From the NCBI GenBank assembly GCA_017999895.1, contig JAGNKY010000004.1, positions 171,569-235,568 of the forward strand: a stretch of 64,000 nucleotides of DNA. The letters are read 5' to 3'. The DNA comes from Bacteroidales bacterium (GTDB lineage Bacteria > Bacteroidota > Bacteroidia > Bacteroidales > VadinHA17). A program made the translations under genes and the position numbers. This document shows, one piece after another, positions 37,626 through 47,260 of the stretch (the first letter of the stretch is position 1; each line of letters begins with the position of its first letter). The notes under the pieces are model-generated. The model was not told the DNA's origin. It did not search any database and worked only from the letters and a program-made list of their open reading frames with translations.

Positions 37626-40600
37626 GTGAATGATTTTTTTAAACAATTCAGGTCGGTAATATTTAAAAATTGTACCGGAACGAGTGTAAAAAACAAAAGT
37701 TCTTCCGGTAAAAAACATGGTCCGCATAAAGCCGGTGAAATTGCATTTTATGCGGACCCTCATCTCATGGCTATCAGTAACATTAATACAGGTGAAATAA
37801 TCGATGTCAATGAGAGTTTTCTTAATACACTGGGATACAATAAAAAAGAAATCGTCGGTAAAACATTTGATGAATTGAATCTTTTCCCTGATATCAAAGG
37901 GAGCGATAAATATATGAAGCTTTTGCCCCGCTTCAAAAAAGTTGGTGGTTTACAACTAACATTAATGACAAAAAGTGGTGAAAGGAAGCCTTTCCTTTTT
38001 TATGCGAAGGCTGTCAAATTGAATGATGATTTTTTTCTTCTAACAACATATAATCCTGTCACACAACATAGTGATATTGACTTAAGAGAAAGAACCGAAG
38101 ATATTCTCGATGATATCTTCGAAACTGTATCGAGTTATTTGTTAAGAGTCACAGTAACAAAAGACAATAAGTTTCTGATTCGTGAGATCAACAGAAAAGC
38201 TGAAGATGTTGAGAATGTCTCGAGGCTTGAAATAAAAGGCAAAACTATTGACAATACACCTCTTTCTGAAAAAGTCAAACTGATTGAGCTTCTAAATCAT
38301 ATCAGGATAACCGGAGAACCTATTAAAATGGCAGTTTCCACCTTAGGTAACAGATCTCAGGGTTTCTATATTGGCTTTCTGCTTTCTTCGGGCGACATTA
38401 TTGTAACATGGGAGCCGTCTGAATCTTCATCTTACGTAGAGAAAGATTATTTTACTGTAAGTGATTCGGCCAATAAAGTAGTGGAAATGGCTTTCGAAAT
38501 TGACCTTCATGGAAAATTGATTAAAACCGATGCGCGGAGTCTGAAACACATAGGATTTACTGAAGAAGATTTTAAAAAGGGAATTTTTCTGAGCGACCTC
38601 TTTCCAACGGGAGAGTTTAAAAGAGCGATGAAAAATCTTAACAGCATCTGGAATGAAAATGATACTAAAAGCAATGAGTATATACTCAAAAAAAAGGACG
38701 GCACCTGGATTCCGATTCTTACAAGAACTTTTGGAGTTTTTTCAGATGGCAGACTTATTGGTTACAGAGGAGTTATAACAGACATTACGGCACTGAAAAA
38801 CAGGGAAAGACAAATTGCAAAAGAAAAAGCATTTCTAGAACATCTTATTGATTCAACGCCTCTGGCAATAGCTATTACCGATATCCCCGGGAAAATAACG
38901 CATTTAAACAGAGAATTTACAAGGCTTTTCGGTTATACAAACGACGAAGCTATTGGAAATTACATAAACGAACTTATTGTCCCTGATGAACTTATGGAGG
39001 AGGCGGAATCAATTGATGAGCAATTACTTACAAATAAAAAAGTCACAGTTGAAACTGTGAGAAAAGATAAGCAGGGGAACAGAATTTATGTTTCTCTTAC
39101 TGCTTCGGGAGTTATTATGAACAATGTAACAGTTGCTACACTTTGTATTTATCGTGACATTACAAATGAAAGAAAAAACAAGCTGCTCCATGAAATCCTG
39201 TACAATATTTCAAGAGCTACGCTTGATTTTTCGGAAATTAAAGATATTTACCAGGTCATAACAAATGAACTCACAAAATTATGGGATACAAGTAATTTCT
39301 TTATTGCATTATATAATAGAGAAAAACATATACTCTCTCTTCCTTTTTTTGTTGATGAAAAAGACAGTTTCAGGGAGATACCTGTAAAAGGAACCATAAC
39401 CGGATGGATTGTCGAGCATGGAACTCCTCTCCTTCTTAAGGAAGGAGACATAAGCAAGATGGAAGAGAAGGGTGAGATTGACCTAATAGGCTCACCGTGC
39501 AAGGTATGGCTGGGTGTTCCGCTGAAAACAGAAAATGAAATAATTGGAGCTATATGCCTTCAGGATTATCATTCCGAAAATAAATTCTCTTACGAGGATC
39601 TTCGTCTTCTCGAATTAATTGCAAATCAGGTTGCAGTTTCCATACAGAAGCGAGATATGCTGGAAAATCTTATTATTGCAAGGCAGAAAGCCGAAGAAGC
39701 AGCAGTTTCGAAACAAAATTTTATGACTACTTTGAGCCATGAAATAAGAACGCCCCTTAATGAAGTGATTGGGATTTCGAATCTACTAATGCAAAGCAGT
39801 CAAAATGACGAACAACTGGAACTGATTAAAACTCTGCATTTTTCTGCCAATCATCTGCTGACACTGGTGAATGATGTGCTTGATTACAGTAAAATGGAAT
39901 CGGGCAAAATAGTATTTGAGCAGATTGATTTTAATTTTAACGATTTTCTCGATGAAATAAAAAGATCATATTTCTTTAAGGCTCAGGAAAAAAATCTTGA
40001 ATTTTTAGTTATTAAAGGCTCCAATGTACCTGATGAGGTTAATGGTGATCCGTTAAGGCTTAATCAAATTTTGTCAAATCTTTTGTCGAATGCCTTTAAA
40101 TTCACGAATAAAGGAAGTATAAAAATATTTGTTGATGAGATAAAAAGAACTGAAAATACCAGTACACTCGAGTTCAGGGTTAAAGATACTGGAATAGGAA
40201 TCCCTGCGGATAAGCAAAAATTTCTTTTCGAGAGCTTTACTCAGGCATCTCCTGATATTTCGAGACGATTCGGTGGAACCGGACTTGGCCTTGCAATATG
40301 TAAAAAACTTGTCGAACTTCAGGGAGGTAAAATCTATGTCGAAAGTGAACCGGAAAAAGGTTCTACATTTATATTTACTATCACTTTAGGTTTGCCTGAA
40401 CAAAAAGGAAAAACAAAGGATAAGGGTGAATTTTCTTTTAAAGGCCTCGAAGGAAAGAAGATTCTGGTGGCCGAAGACAACAAAATAAATTTCTTTGTAC
40501 TAAATAAATTTCTAACAGGCTGGGGCGTAAATGTAACTCATGCTGAAGATGGAAAACAGGCAATTGAAAAAATCGAGGAAGAAGAATTTGATCTTATCCT

Positions 40601-40820
40601 TATGGATCTTCACATGCCCGTTATTGACGGTATTGAAGCGACGAGAATAATTCGCAGTTCAGAAGATCCCAGGATTAAAACAGTTCCGATAATAGCAATA
40701 ACTGCTGCAATTATGTCTGAAACCAATGATCAAATTGAAGGACTGAACATAAATGATTATATTTTAAAGCCTTTCAGGCCGCAGGATCTTTTTGAAAAAA
40801 TCAAAAATAATTTAAAGTAG
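37626..40820 (+). CDS. Hybrid sensor histidine kinase with PAS and GAF domains
   Basis: A 1064-residue protein without obvious membrane segments. In order: a PAS domain (about 40-145), a further sensory region (150-270), a second PAS (about 285-395), a third PAS (about 405-518), a GAF domain (about 525-685), the dimerisation helix with His705 in LSHEIRTPLNE, an ATPase domain (LSNAFKFTNKG, DTGIGIP, FGGTGLGLAICKKL), and a receiver domain (about 947-1064) with Asp994 in LMDLHMP. It would sense cytoplasmic ligands or redox and pass phosphate within itself. No partner output protein lies next to it. The start is GTG at 37626. Confidence 0.93.
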   Translation: MNDFFKQFRSVIFKNCTGTSVKNKSSSGKKHGPHKAGEIAFYADPHLMAISNINTGEIIDVNESFLNTLGYNKKEIVGKTFDELNLFPDIKGSDKYMKLLPRFKKVGGLQLTLMTKSGERKPFLFYAKAVKLNDDFFLLTTYNPVTQHSDIDLRERTEDILDDIFETVSSYLLRVTVTKDNKFLIREINRKAEDVENVSRLEIKGKTIDNTPLSEKVKLIELLNHIRITGEPIKMAVSTLGNRSQGFYIGFLLSSGDIIVTWEPSESSSYVEKDYFTVSDSANKVVEMAFEIDLHGKLIKTDARSLKHIGFTEEDFKKGIFLSDLFPTGEFKRAMKNLNSIWNENDTKSNEYILKKKDGTWIPILTRTFGVFSDGRLIGYRGVITDITALKNRERQIAKEKAFLEHLIDSTPLAIAITDIPGKITHLNREFTRLFGYTNDEAIGNYINELIVPDELMEEAESIDEQLLTNKKVTVETVRKDKQGNRIYVSLTASGVIMNNVTVATLCIYRDITNERKNKLLHEILYNISRATLDFSEIKDIYQVITNELTKLWDTSNFFIALYNREKHILSLPFFVDEKDSFREIPVKGTITGWIVEHGTPLLLKEGDISKMEEKGEIDLIGSPCKVWLGVPLKTENEIIGAICLQDYHSENKFSYEDLRLLELIANQVAVSIQKRDMLENLIIARQKAEEAAVSKQNFMTTLSHEIRTPLNEVIGISNLLMQSSQNDEQLELIKTLHFSANHLLTLVNDVLDYSKMESGKIVFEQIDFNFNDFLDEIKRSYFFKAQEKNLEFLVIKGSNVPDEVNGDPLRLNQILSNLLSNAFKFTNKGSIKIFVDEIKRTENTSTLEFRVKDTGIGIPADKQKFLFESFTQASPDISRRFGGTGLGLAICKKLVELQGGKIYVESEPEKGSTFIFTITLGLPEQKGKTKDKGEFSFKGLEGKKILVAEDNKINFFVLNKFLTGWGVNVTHAEDGKQAIEKIEEEEFDLILMDLHMPVIDGIEATRIIRSSEDPRIKTVPIIAITAAIMSETNDQIEGLNINDYILKPFRPQDLFEKIKNNLK

Positions 40821-40834
40821 CACCGTTTTTGCAA

Positions 40835-40862
40835 GGCGTGAGGCGTGACGTGTTAGGCGTGA
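40835..40862 (+). repeat. Short GGCGTGA repeats between convergent genes
   Basis: GGCGTGA occurs at 40835, 40842 and 40856 within a 54-bp gap between the kinase and TPR stop codons. The cluster is GC-rich against an AT-rich background. Confidence 0.6.
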
Positions 40863-40874
40863 GGGTTTCAAAGG

Positions 40875-42080
40875 TCAATGGATGCAGTAACGGCTTATCC
40901 ACGAAGAAGCTTGTTTATTTCCCAGTTCGAATGCTTTTCTGAAATCGAAGCAGGCATCTTCGATTCTGGTAAGATTTATAAGAGCAATACCTTTATTAAG
41001 CCATACCTCCGGTAAGTCGGGCTTTAAATCGAGAGCCATACCGTAGTCCTTCTCTGCAAGCTCCCACGATTTTGCTGAAAAATATGCATTTGCTCTGTCT
41101 GTAAAACATTCCGGATCGTTCGGATTAAGTTCGATATTATGCGAGAAGAAAGAAATCCCTTTCAAATTATCGCCCATTGCAACGGCAGTACGACCTGCCA
41201 TTCGCAAGCCCTCCCTGCTCGAAGGATAAATATCGAGAAAATACTCAATATCTTTCATTGATTTATTATATTCCCCTGTCCGATAATAACATTCCGCCCT
41301 TCGTAAGTAAAGTCTGGCATCAGGTATTTCCAGATCGATCATTTTTGAATAAGTTACTGACGCACCTGCAGGATTTCCGGCCACCATCTGTGATTTTGCA
41401 AGCAGTTCGAGGTAATCCGGATTATCTTTCTCTTTCATAATAACCTTCGTCATTGCCGAAATAACATTTTTGTATCGCTCGAAAGAGTAATCGACAAGTG
41501 CACCGGCATATATTGCAATATTTTCCGACGGATATTCTTTCAGAAGTTCTTGCGCAATCTGCTGCGCATCATTTTTCTTTCCTGCCGACAAATAGTATTC
41601 CACCTCCTGCAGTTTTGACTCGGCAGTGCTGTATCTTTCTGTCTTCCAGAATTGTCTCCATTCAGGCGTATTTTCTATTCGTTCAAATGCAGTATCGAGA
41701 AATATTTCTTTTTCTTTCTTCCTGAAATTGGAATTCAAATTCGAATTAAGATGTTCCAATGAATTCTTTACATTACCCCTTAATGCGTATATCCTCGAAA
41801 GCCCATAGTCACCAGAACTTTTAACGAGTGCGTTTGCAGACAAATAGTCTTTTTCAGCCTCTGTAAATTTTCCGGAGGCATAATAAGCATCCCCTCTCAG
41901 AACAAAATATCTGTAATCGGTTTCTGTTGACAGGACAGCAGTTAGGATCTTTATTGCTTCATCATATTTACTCGATTCGATGCAAGCTTTTGCTCTGAGC
42001 AGATAATCGGTCACTGTCTGACCGCAAATAGCAAAAGTCGTTGAAATTAACAAAATAAATATTAAAAAATTCCTTTTCAT
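40875..42080 (-). CDS. Exported TPR-repeat protein
   Basis: A 401-residue protein with a signal peptide (residues 1-21, ending ICGQ) and about eight tetratricopeptide repeats running to the C-terminus (for example YYLSAGKKNDAQQIAQELL, YYRTGEYNKSMKDIEYFL, AYFSAKSWELAEKDYGMAL). TPR domains hold partner proteins; the exported location suggests a periplasmic scaffold. It is the last gene of a minus-strand run, 16 bp after the type IX cargo gene, so it may support that protein. The partner is inferred from position only. Confidence 0.8.
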   Translation of the reverse strand: MKRNFLIFILLISTTFAICGQTVTDYLLRAKACIESSKYDEAIKILTAVLSTETDYRYFVLRGDAYYASGKFTEAEKDYLSANALVKSSGDYGLSRIYALRGNVKNSLEHLNSNLNSNFRKKEKEIFLDTAFERIENTPEWRQFWKTERYSTAESKLQEVEYYLSAGKKNDAQQIAQELLKEYPSENIAIYAGALVDYSFERYKNVISAMTKVIMKEKDNPDYLELLAKSQMVAGNPAGASVTYSKMIDLEIPDARLYLRRAECYYRTGEYNKSMKDIEYFLDIYPSSREGLRMAGRTAVAMGDNLKGISFFSHNIELNPNDPECFTDRANAYFSAKSWELAEKDYGMALDLKPDLPEVWLNKGIALINLTRIEDACFDFRKAFELGNKQASSWISRYCIH

Positions 42081-42096
42081 CTTTCCCTTCTTTTCA

Positions 42097-44709
42097 TTAT
42101 TTGGTTTGTTGTGGCGTTACCGTAGCTCCTTTTTCCGTTATTACGTGAATAAAGCCGGAAAGATGAAAAGTTTCAAGCCCTGTGATGCGTCTTTCCGTAA
42201 CATCGCACTGATAAAAATACACACCTGGTGAAACAATTTTTCCTTTATATGTTCCGTCCCAGTCAAGACGTGGATTATCGGTTCTGAATAGTAGTTGGCC
42301 GTCGCGGTTGAAAAGTCTGAAATCAACTTTTTCTACAAGTCCTGATGTTTTTGCCAGAAGTCGGTCGTTGAATCCGTCGCCATTAGGAGTAAAGACATTT
42401 GGTATTTCGTAAAAATTACATGAATCAACACAAATCATTACCGATTGTGGGCTTTCATTGCCGTTTGCATCTAAAGCTGAAATGGCGTAACAACCTGCAA
42501 CAATATCGCCTGGTTTATGACGGTATATAAATACATTCTTATCTGTAATTTTTTCGAGTAACGAAATTGATTCTTCAGTAAGCAGTTTATAATAAATATT
42601 ATATCCTGTTACATCTTCCATACATTGCTGATCGTCGAAATGCCATCGTAAAGTATTGTAAAGGCTATCGCACTGGGAGGTTACAGAAAATACAGGCGTA
42701 CATGGAGGTTCATTATCAACTGGTATAACGGTTGCAATCTGCGAAAAATTAATCAGGTTGGATGGCATATCAGGCCTGGTATATGAACCTGTTGATCTTG
42801 CATAATAATGATATTGTATTCCATTTTCGAGTCCGGTATCAACATAAGTAAGCAGGTCAGTTGAGCCAATTGAATCGAATTTCATTGTTGATGAGTTTAG
42901 CCGGAAAATATCGTAACGGGAATTTATCCAGGGCACGTTTCTCTTTATATTAAATCTTGCTTTACGGTCGCCTGGAGACACTTCGATAAAAAGAGAGGAT
43001 GCATAGGAAGGCTCTCCAATCATAAACACGTTGCCGGGAGTGTTGTTATAAAGTTCGATCCTGTATATAAATGCTTTATTGCGGGTATTTAACAAAGTAT
43101 CGATATATGTTGTATCGTTCAGGTCAGTTGTAAATATTGAATCGATTTTTGTATATTCTGTGCCTGCAACACCTTCGGCACGAAAGATAAAGTATTTGTA
43201 AGGGCCGGGGGCAGGTATAGTGTCAAGTTGCCCGGGTTTTTTCCATGCCAGAAATATCGAGCCCTTTGAAACATCTGTATTTCTTACCGACACATTCCTT
43301 ATAACCGGGACTCCGGAAACAAGAGTCGAAGTAACTTCGTTGGATACTTTGCTTTCAGTGCCGTCGGGATAGACGGCAACTATTCTGTAAGTGTATTCTT
43401 TCCCGAACTGCAGGCCCTGTCCGTTGTCGGTATCGACGAAGCCTGTCACAGAGCTTCCTGCTATATATCCTACTTTAACAAAGCCGGTAAAAGCGGGGAC
43501 ACCAGTTGTACATGAATCAGGTGTAAAAGTTGTGCCACCTTCACGTCTGTATATACTGAATCCGGAAATTACATCCGTACCGTAACCAGACCATTCCAGA
43601 CGAATAAATTTGCCTTCGGGTGAAGCACTCTGGAGATGTGGAGGTGGTCCAATCACTTTTATCCTGAAATTGTCAATATCGAACAGCGAAAGATCGGAAC
43701 TGTTATCTTCCGATTTGATTAGAATATCATAAGGTTGATGCCTTACATTTTCATGGCATGTTTTCCATGCAAACAATGCGGAAATATATCCTGCAGTTGA
43801 GTCAACAGTCTTGAAAGAAGCTCTGCATCCCTTAAGCTGGAAAACGCCTGATGTCGCCTTTAATTTTAAAAAATCCTTATCGGCATCTGTAGCTGAGACA
43901 AGAAAACCGATTGAATCGCCTGCTTCGACACATAAATCCTTTAAAGGACCGTTAACCGGCGGTTTGTTTTTTGTATTATAAACTTCAATTTGCATATCTC
44001 TTACAACAGTGCCTATTTTTCTTCCGTTCCGCCATTCATTAATCTCCATTGCCACGTTGAATTTTCCTGTATCTGCAGGAGTATCCCATACAAGATCTCC
44101 GCTTATTGAATCTACATAGAACCTGTGTGTGGCAGGAGGTAGAATATAATTTTCTATTGGTTTTCCGTTTTCTCTCGTACAAACCGTGAGATTATAAGAG
44201 AGGCTATCGCCATCAGGGTCAAAAGCGGCAGGATTATGAATGAATAGATAACCTCTTGCAGCCTTATCGTAAGGCGGGTTTAACAATACAGGAGTACGAT
44301 TCAAACCCATAGCAGGGTTTACAATAAGTTTGGTTCGTATCGAAAAGACCACATTAACAGAATTCGGAATATTTTGAACGCCATAATTTCTGTTCGGGTC
44401 CTGAACTATAACATCGTAAACGCCAGGCCCGGGATAAGTATGTTGTATTTTGTAAACATTTTTACGATAATAGTTCGGGAGGGAGACTATTTCTACTCTT
44501 GTAGCAATTGATGAAGTACCGTCGCCCCACTCAATAGGAAGCTGAGGCCGGTCAGCATAACTAAGGGTGTATGTAAATGTTGTTATAGTAAATTCATAAG
44601 TAAGGGATGACAACTGAACGTACGTAATTTCACCTGCTCTGTTATGTGTAGCGGAAGCATAAGGTAAGAAAAGTAAAATTAGTAAAACAATGAATGTTAA
44701 TCGTTTCAT
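42097..44709 (-). CDS. Large secreted protein with type IX (type B) sorting domain
   Basis: An 870-residue surface protein. Residues 1-20 form a signal peptide, followed by THNRAGEITY, which opens many proteins of this class. A PKD-like domain (about 50-115), cadherin/Ig-like stretches with DPDGDSLSYN, and three fibronectin type III-like units (about 365-740) lead to a C-terminal CHU_C type B domain (NVFTPNGDGFNDRL, then DWDG and PGVYFYQC). This domain marks export by the type IX system. It may act in adhesion, but nothing identifies a ligand. It is flanked by the DUF6702-like and TPR genes with spacers of 9 and 16 bp. Confidence 0.88.
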   Translation of the reverse strand: MKRLTFIVLLILLFLPYASATHNRAGEITYVQLSSLTYEFTITTFTYTLSYADRPQLPIEWGDGTSSIATRVEIVSLPNYYRKNVYKIQHTYPGPGVYDVIVQDPNRNYGVQNIPNSVNVVFSIRTKLIVNPAMGLNRTPVLLNPPYDKAARGYLFIHNPAAFDPDGDSLSYNLTVCTRENGKPIENYILPPATHRFYVDSISGDLVWDTPADTGKFNVAMEINEWRNGRKIGTVVRDMQIEVYNTKNKPPVNGPLKDLCVEAGDSIGFLVSATDADKDFLKLKATSGVFQLKGCRASFKTVDSTAGYISALFAWKTCHENVRHQPYDILIKSEDNSSDLSLFDIDNFRIKVIGPPPHLQSASPEGKFIRLEWSGYGTDVISGFSIYRREGGTTFTPDSCTTGVPAFTGFVKVGYIAGSSVTGFVDTDNGQGLQFGKEYTYRIVAVYPDGTESKVSNEVTSTLVSGVPVIRNVSVRNTDVSKGSIFLAWKKPGQLDTIPAPGPYKYFIFRAEGVAGTEYTKIDSIFTTDLNDTTYIDTLLNTRNKAFIYRIELYNNTPGNVFMIGEPSYASSLFIEVSPGDRKARFNIKRNVPWINSRYDIFRLNSSTMKFDSIGSTDLLTYVDTGLENGIQYHYYARSTGSYTRPDMPSNLINFSQIATVIPVDNEPPCTPVFSVTSQCDSLYNTLRWHFDDQQCMEDVTGYNIYYKLLTEESISLLEKITDKNVFIYRHKPGDIVAGCYAISALDANGNESPQSVMICVDSCNFYEIPNVFTPNGDGFNDRLLAKTSGLVEKVDFRLFNRDGQLLFRTDNPRLDWDGTYKGKIVSPGVYFYQCDVTERRITGLETFHLSGFIHVITEKGATVTPQQTK

Positions 44710-44718
44710 AATAATTTA

Positions 44719-45207
44719 TCATGAATCCTTTGTTATGCTGAAAATATATTCTCTTTTTTCGGGAGTAAGTTTTACACCTTCTTCAAAATCTCCATATCGA
44801 AAAATTATCAAATTTGACTGGTCGTTATAAATATCGGCAAGTATTGAATTCTTAATACGGAAAAGGAGTGATGAAGGATTGTTTTTATATTCCATTTTTA
44901 CGGTCAGTTCATTATCTTCGAGGTTGATTCCAGTAATTGTAAAGTTCAAAATCTTATTGTCTGCAGCCAAAACGATTTTTTCTTTGATGTAAATAGAAAT
45001 TAGTTTTCTCACTTCCTGATTATTATCTGAAAAATTAAATGTCGGTTTATTACCTGTCAACAACTCATAGTCAAGAATAAAATCATCGTAATATACTTTA
45101 AGAGTAGCATTAAAGATATCTTTTTCGGGAGAATAATCAATACCAAGTAAGGTTACATGAACAGGGTGCAATGTAATCAAAAGAGATATTATTAAAAACC
45201 TCACCAT
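44719..45207 (-). CDS. DUF6702-like exported protein
   Basis: A small exported protein of 162 residues. The signal peptide is followed by HPVHVTLLGIDYSPEK, which is typical of the DUF6702 family, then a beta-rich body ending in a short acidic and basic tail. Its function is unknown. I prefer the ATG at 45207 over that at 45222 because the longer form would put acidic residues in the signal peptide. It is 50 bp downstream of pyk and 9 bp before the large type IX cargo gene. Confidence 0.65.
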   Translation of the reverse strand: MVRFLIISLLITLHPVHVTLLGIDYSPEKDIFNATLKVYYDDFILDYELLTGNKPTFNFSDNNQEVRKLISIYIKEKIVLAADNKILNFTITGINLEDNELTVKMEYKNNPSSLLFRIKNSILADIYNDQSNLIIFRYGDFEEGVKLTPEKREYIFSITKDS

Positions 45208-45257
45208 CTCATCAGGAAACATATAATTACTACAAAAATCAAGCCATTGAGGCCAGT

Positions 45258-46691
45258 TTAATCGTTAATTGTGACACGATCCCGAAGATAATTAACAGTG
45301 CCGATTTCTATAAAAGAAAAACCAGAACCACCGGAAAAGTTTCCAGCAAGAATAATTATTATGTCATTTTCAAGTAAGTCGTGTGTTTTCGAAAGATTCA
45401 TTAGTGCAGTATGAATAAATCTGTCGACCGATTTCTTTTTCTCCTGCCAGTCGGCATAAACTCCATACGATAGAGCGAGTTCTCTCATAGTTCTTTTTTT
45501 ATAGCACTGTGCCATTATAATATTTGCACCTCTGAATGCAGCCATATCTCTTATAGTGCGGCCGCCAGAAGTATCTGCTATCAATCCTTTCGCACCTATA
45601 CGCACAGAAGTTTTTACTGCGACTTTAGCAAGATATCCTGATACTTCGCCGGCGTAGGAACTTGCAGGTATTTCAAGATATTTTTCCTTATTTTTTTCAA
45701 CTTCGAGAGTAACTCTTGTCATAGTTCTTACAGCTTCAACAGGATATTTTCCATTGGCAGTTTCTCCGCTGAGCATCATTGCATCAGTCTGAGAATAAAT
45801 AGCGCTTGCAATATCGCTCACTTCTGCGCGCGTTGGCCTTGGGTTATTAATCATTGAATGAAGCATCTGAGTTGCTACAATAACTGGTTTCCTTTTCTCA
45901 ATACATTTGCCTATAATCATTCTCTGGATGACTGGTATCTTCTCATAAGGAATCTCGATGGCAAGGTCGCCTCTTGCAACCATAATTCCATACACTTCAT
46001 CGAGTATTTCGTCGATATTATCAACTCCTTCCTGGTTTTCAATTTTTGCAATGATTTTTATCTCGCTTCCTGCTTCATCAAGGATTTTTTTTACATCTCT
46101 AACGTCCTGCCTGTTTCTTACAAATGAATGGGCAATAAAGTCAATATCTTCCTTAACTGACATCTCAATAAACTTTTTGTCTTTTGATGAAACTGAAGGG
46201 AGAGATATTTTCACTCCAGGCACATTAACGCTTTTCCTTGATCCGATAGTTCCGTCGTTAACAGCAACACATTTCAATTTGGCTTCTTCCTTATCCAAAA
46301 CTTTTAACTCAACATCACCATCATCTATAAGAACAGACGACCCTATCGGAACATCATTTGCAAATTCAGGATAAGTCACATAAATATTCCCGGGAATGGT
46401 TTTTTCATTTGGATTTCCTGAAATCCAGACTATTTCGTCTTTTTTAAGATTTAATGGTTCATCGCAAGCAGTAGTTCTGATTTCAGGTCCTTTTGTATCG
46501 ATTATTATTGCAATTTTTTCGGATACTTCACGAGTATTTCTTATGATTTTCAATGCACCTTCAATATCAAGATGAGCAGAGTTTATTCTGACCAGATCCA
46601 TTCCGGCTTCAAAAAGCGATTTAATAAAATTAGTGTCGCAACTCTTATCTGATATTGTAGCCACTATTTTCGTTTTTTTCTTTTCCATCAC
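45258..46691 (-). CDS. pyk: Pyruvate kinase
   Basis: A 477-residue glycolytic enzyme that converts PEP and ADP to pyruvate and ATP. The N-terminus KTKIVATISDKS, the DTKGPEIRT motif, VAKIENQEGVDNIDEIL with the catalytic lysine, and ATQMLHSMINNPRPTRAEVSDIA are all present. It begins three bases after aroQ. It faces a pyruvate phosphate dikinase gene at 48455, so both directions of the PEP/pyruvate step are encoded here. Two adjacent ATGs (46691 and 46688) are equivalent choices. Confidence 0.96.
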   Translation of the reverse strand: MMEKKKTKIVATISDKSCDTNFIKSLFEAGMDLVRINSAHLDIEGALKIIRNTREVSEKIAIIIDTKGPEIRTTACDEPLNLKKDEIVWISGNPNEKTIPGNIYVTYPEFANDVPIGSSVLIDDGDVELKVLDKEEAKLKCVAVNDGTIGSRKSVNVPGVKISLPSVSSKDKKFIEMSVKEDIDFIAHSFVRNRQDVRDVKKILDEAGSEIKIIAKIENQEGVDNIDEILDEVYGIMVARGDLAIEIPYEKIPVIQRMIIGKCIEKRKPVIVATQMLHSMINNPRPTRAEVSDIASAIYSQTDAMMLSGETANGKYPVEAVRTMTRVTLEVEKNKEKYLEIPASSYAGEVSGYLAKVAVKTSVRIGAKGLIADTSGGRTIRDMAAFRGANIIMAQCYKKRTMRELALSYGVYADWQEKKKSVDRFIHTALMNLSKTHDLLENDIIIILAGNFSGGSGFSFIEIGTVNYLRDRVTIND

Positions 46692-46694
46692 GCA

Positions 46695-47120
46695 CTATTT
46701 ATATAGATTAATCAATGCTTCCACAGCAAGGCGGTACCCATCGAATCCAAGTCCGATAATACTACCGCGGCAATAACGTCCAACCAGACTATTATGACGG
46801 AATTCTTCACGCCCTGCAATGTTTGTAATATGCACTTCGATAACGGGACATTTCACTGCTGCAACTGCATCAGCGATAGCGACCGATGTATGAGTATATC
46901 CGCCGGCATTGATAATAATGCCGTCGTAAGTAAATCCTACTTCATGTATCTTATTGATTATTTCCCCTTCAACATTAGACTGATAGTAATCAATTACTAA
47001 AGAAGGATATTTATTCCTGAGAAAGTCGAGGTATTCATCGAAAGATTGCAAACCATATTTTTCAGGTTCTCTTTTACCAAGGAGATTTAGATTAGGGCCG
47101 TTTATAATTTGTATTTTCAT
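46695..47120 (-). CDS. aroQ: Type II 3-dehydroquinate dehydratase
   Basis: A 141-residue enzyme that dehydrates 3-dehydroquinate to 3-dehydroshikimate. It carries the N-terminal IQIINGPNLNLLGKREP, the INAGGYTHTSVAIADA stretch and the EVHITNIAGREEFRH motif with the catalytic histidine. The ATG at 47120 gives the conserved start; an upstream ATG at 47159 would add 13 residues. It leads the pyk run but is separate from aroBAC. Confidence 0.95.
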   Translation of the reverse strand: MKIQIINGPNLNLLGKREPEKYGLQSFDEYLDFLRNKYPSLVIDYYQSNVEGEIINKIHEVGFTYDGIIINAGGYTHTSVAIADAVAAVKCPVIEVHITNIAGREEFRHNSLVGRYCRGSIIGLGFDGYRLAVEALINLYK

Positions 47121-47195
47121 TTTAAAGAATGAATATCTTAGTATAATTATTAAATGCAAAATAGCACAAAAAAAACGTAAGATTTGCTATTTTAA

Positions 47196-47203
47196 TAATT
47201 TTG
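47196..47203 (+). promoter_or_regulatory. Putative -7 promoter element for xerD
   Basis: TAATTTTG, a TAnnTTTG match 57 bp before the xerD ATG. A TTTG at 47183 is only 9 bp upstream, too close for a -33. Confidence 0.35.
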
Positions 47204-47260
47204 TAATTTTATTATTGAGCAAAATCAGAAGAGAAAAAATAATTAAACATTTAGTTTATA

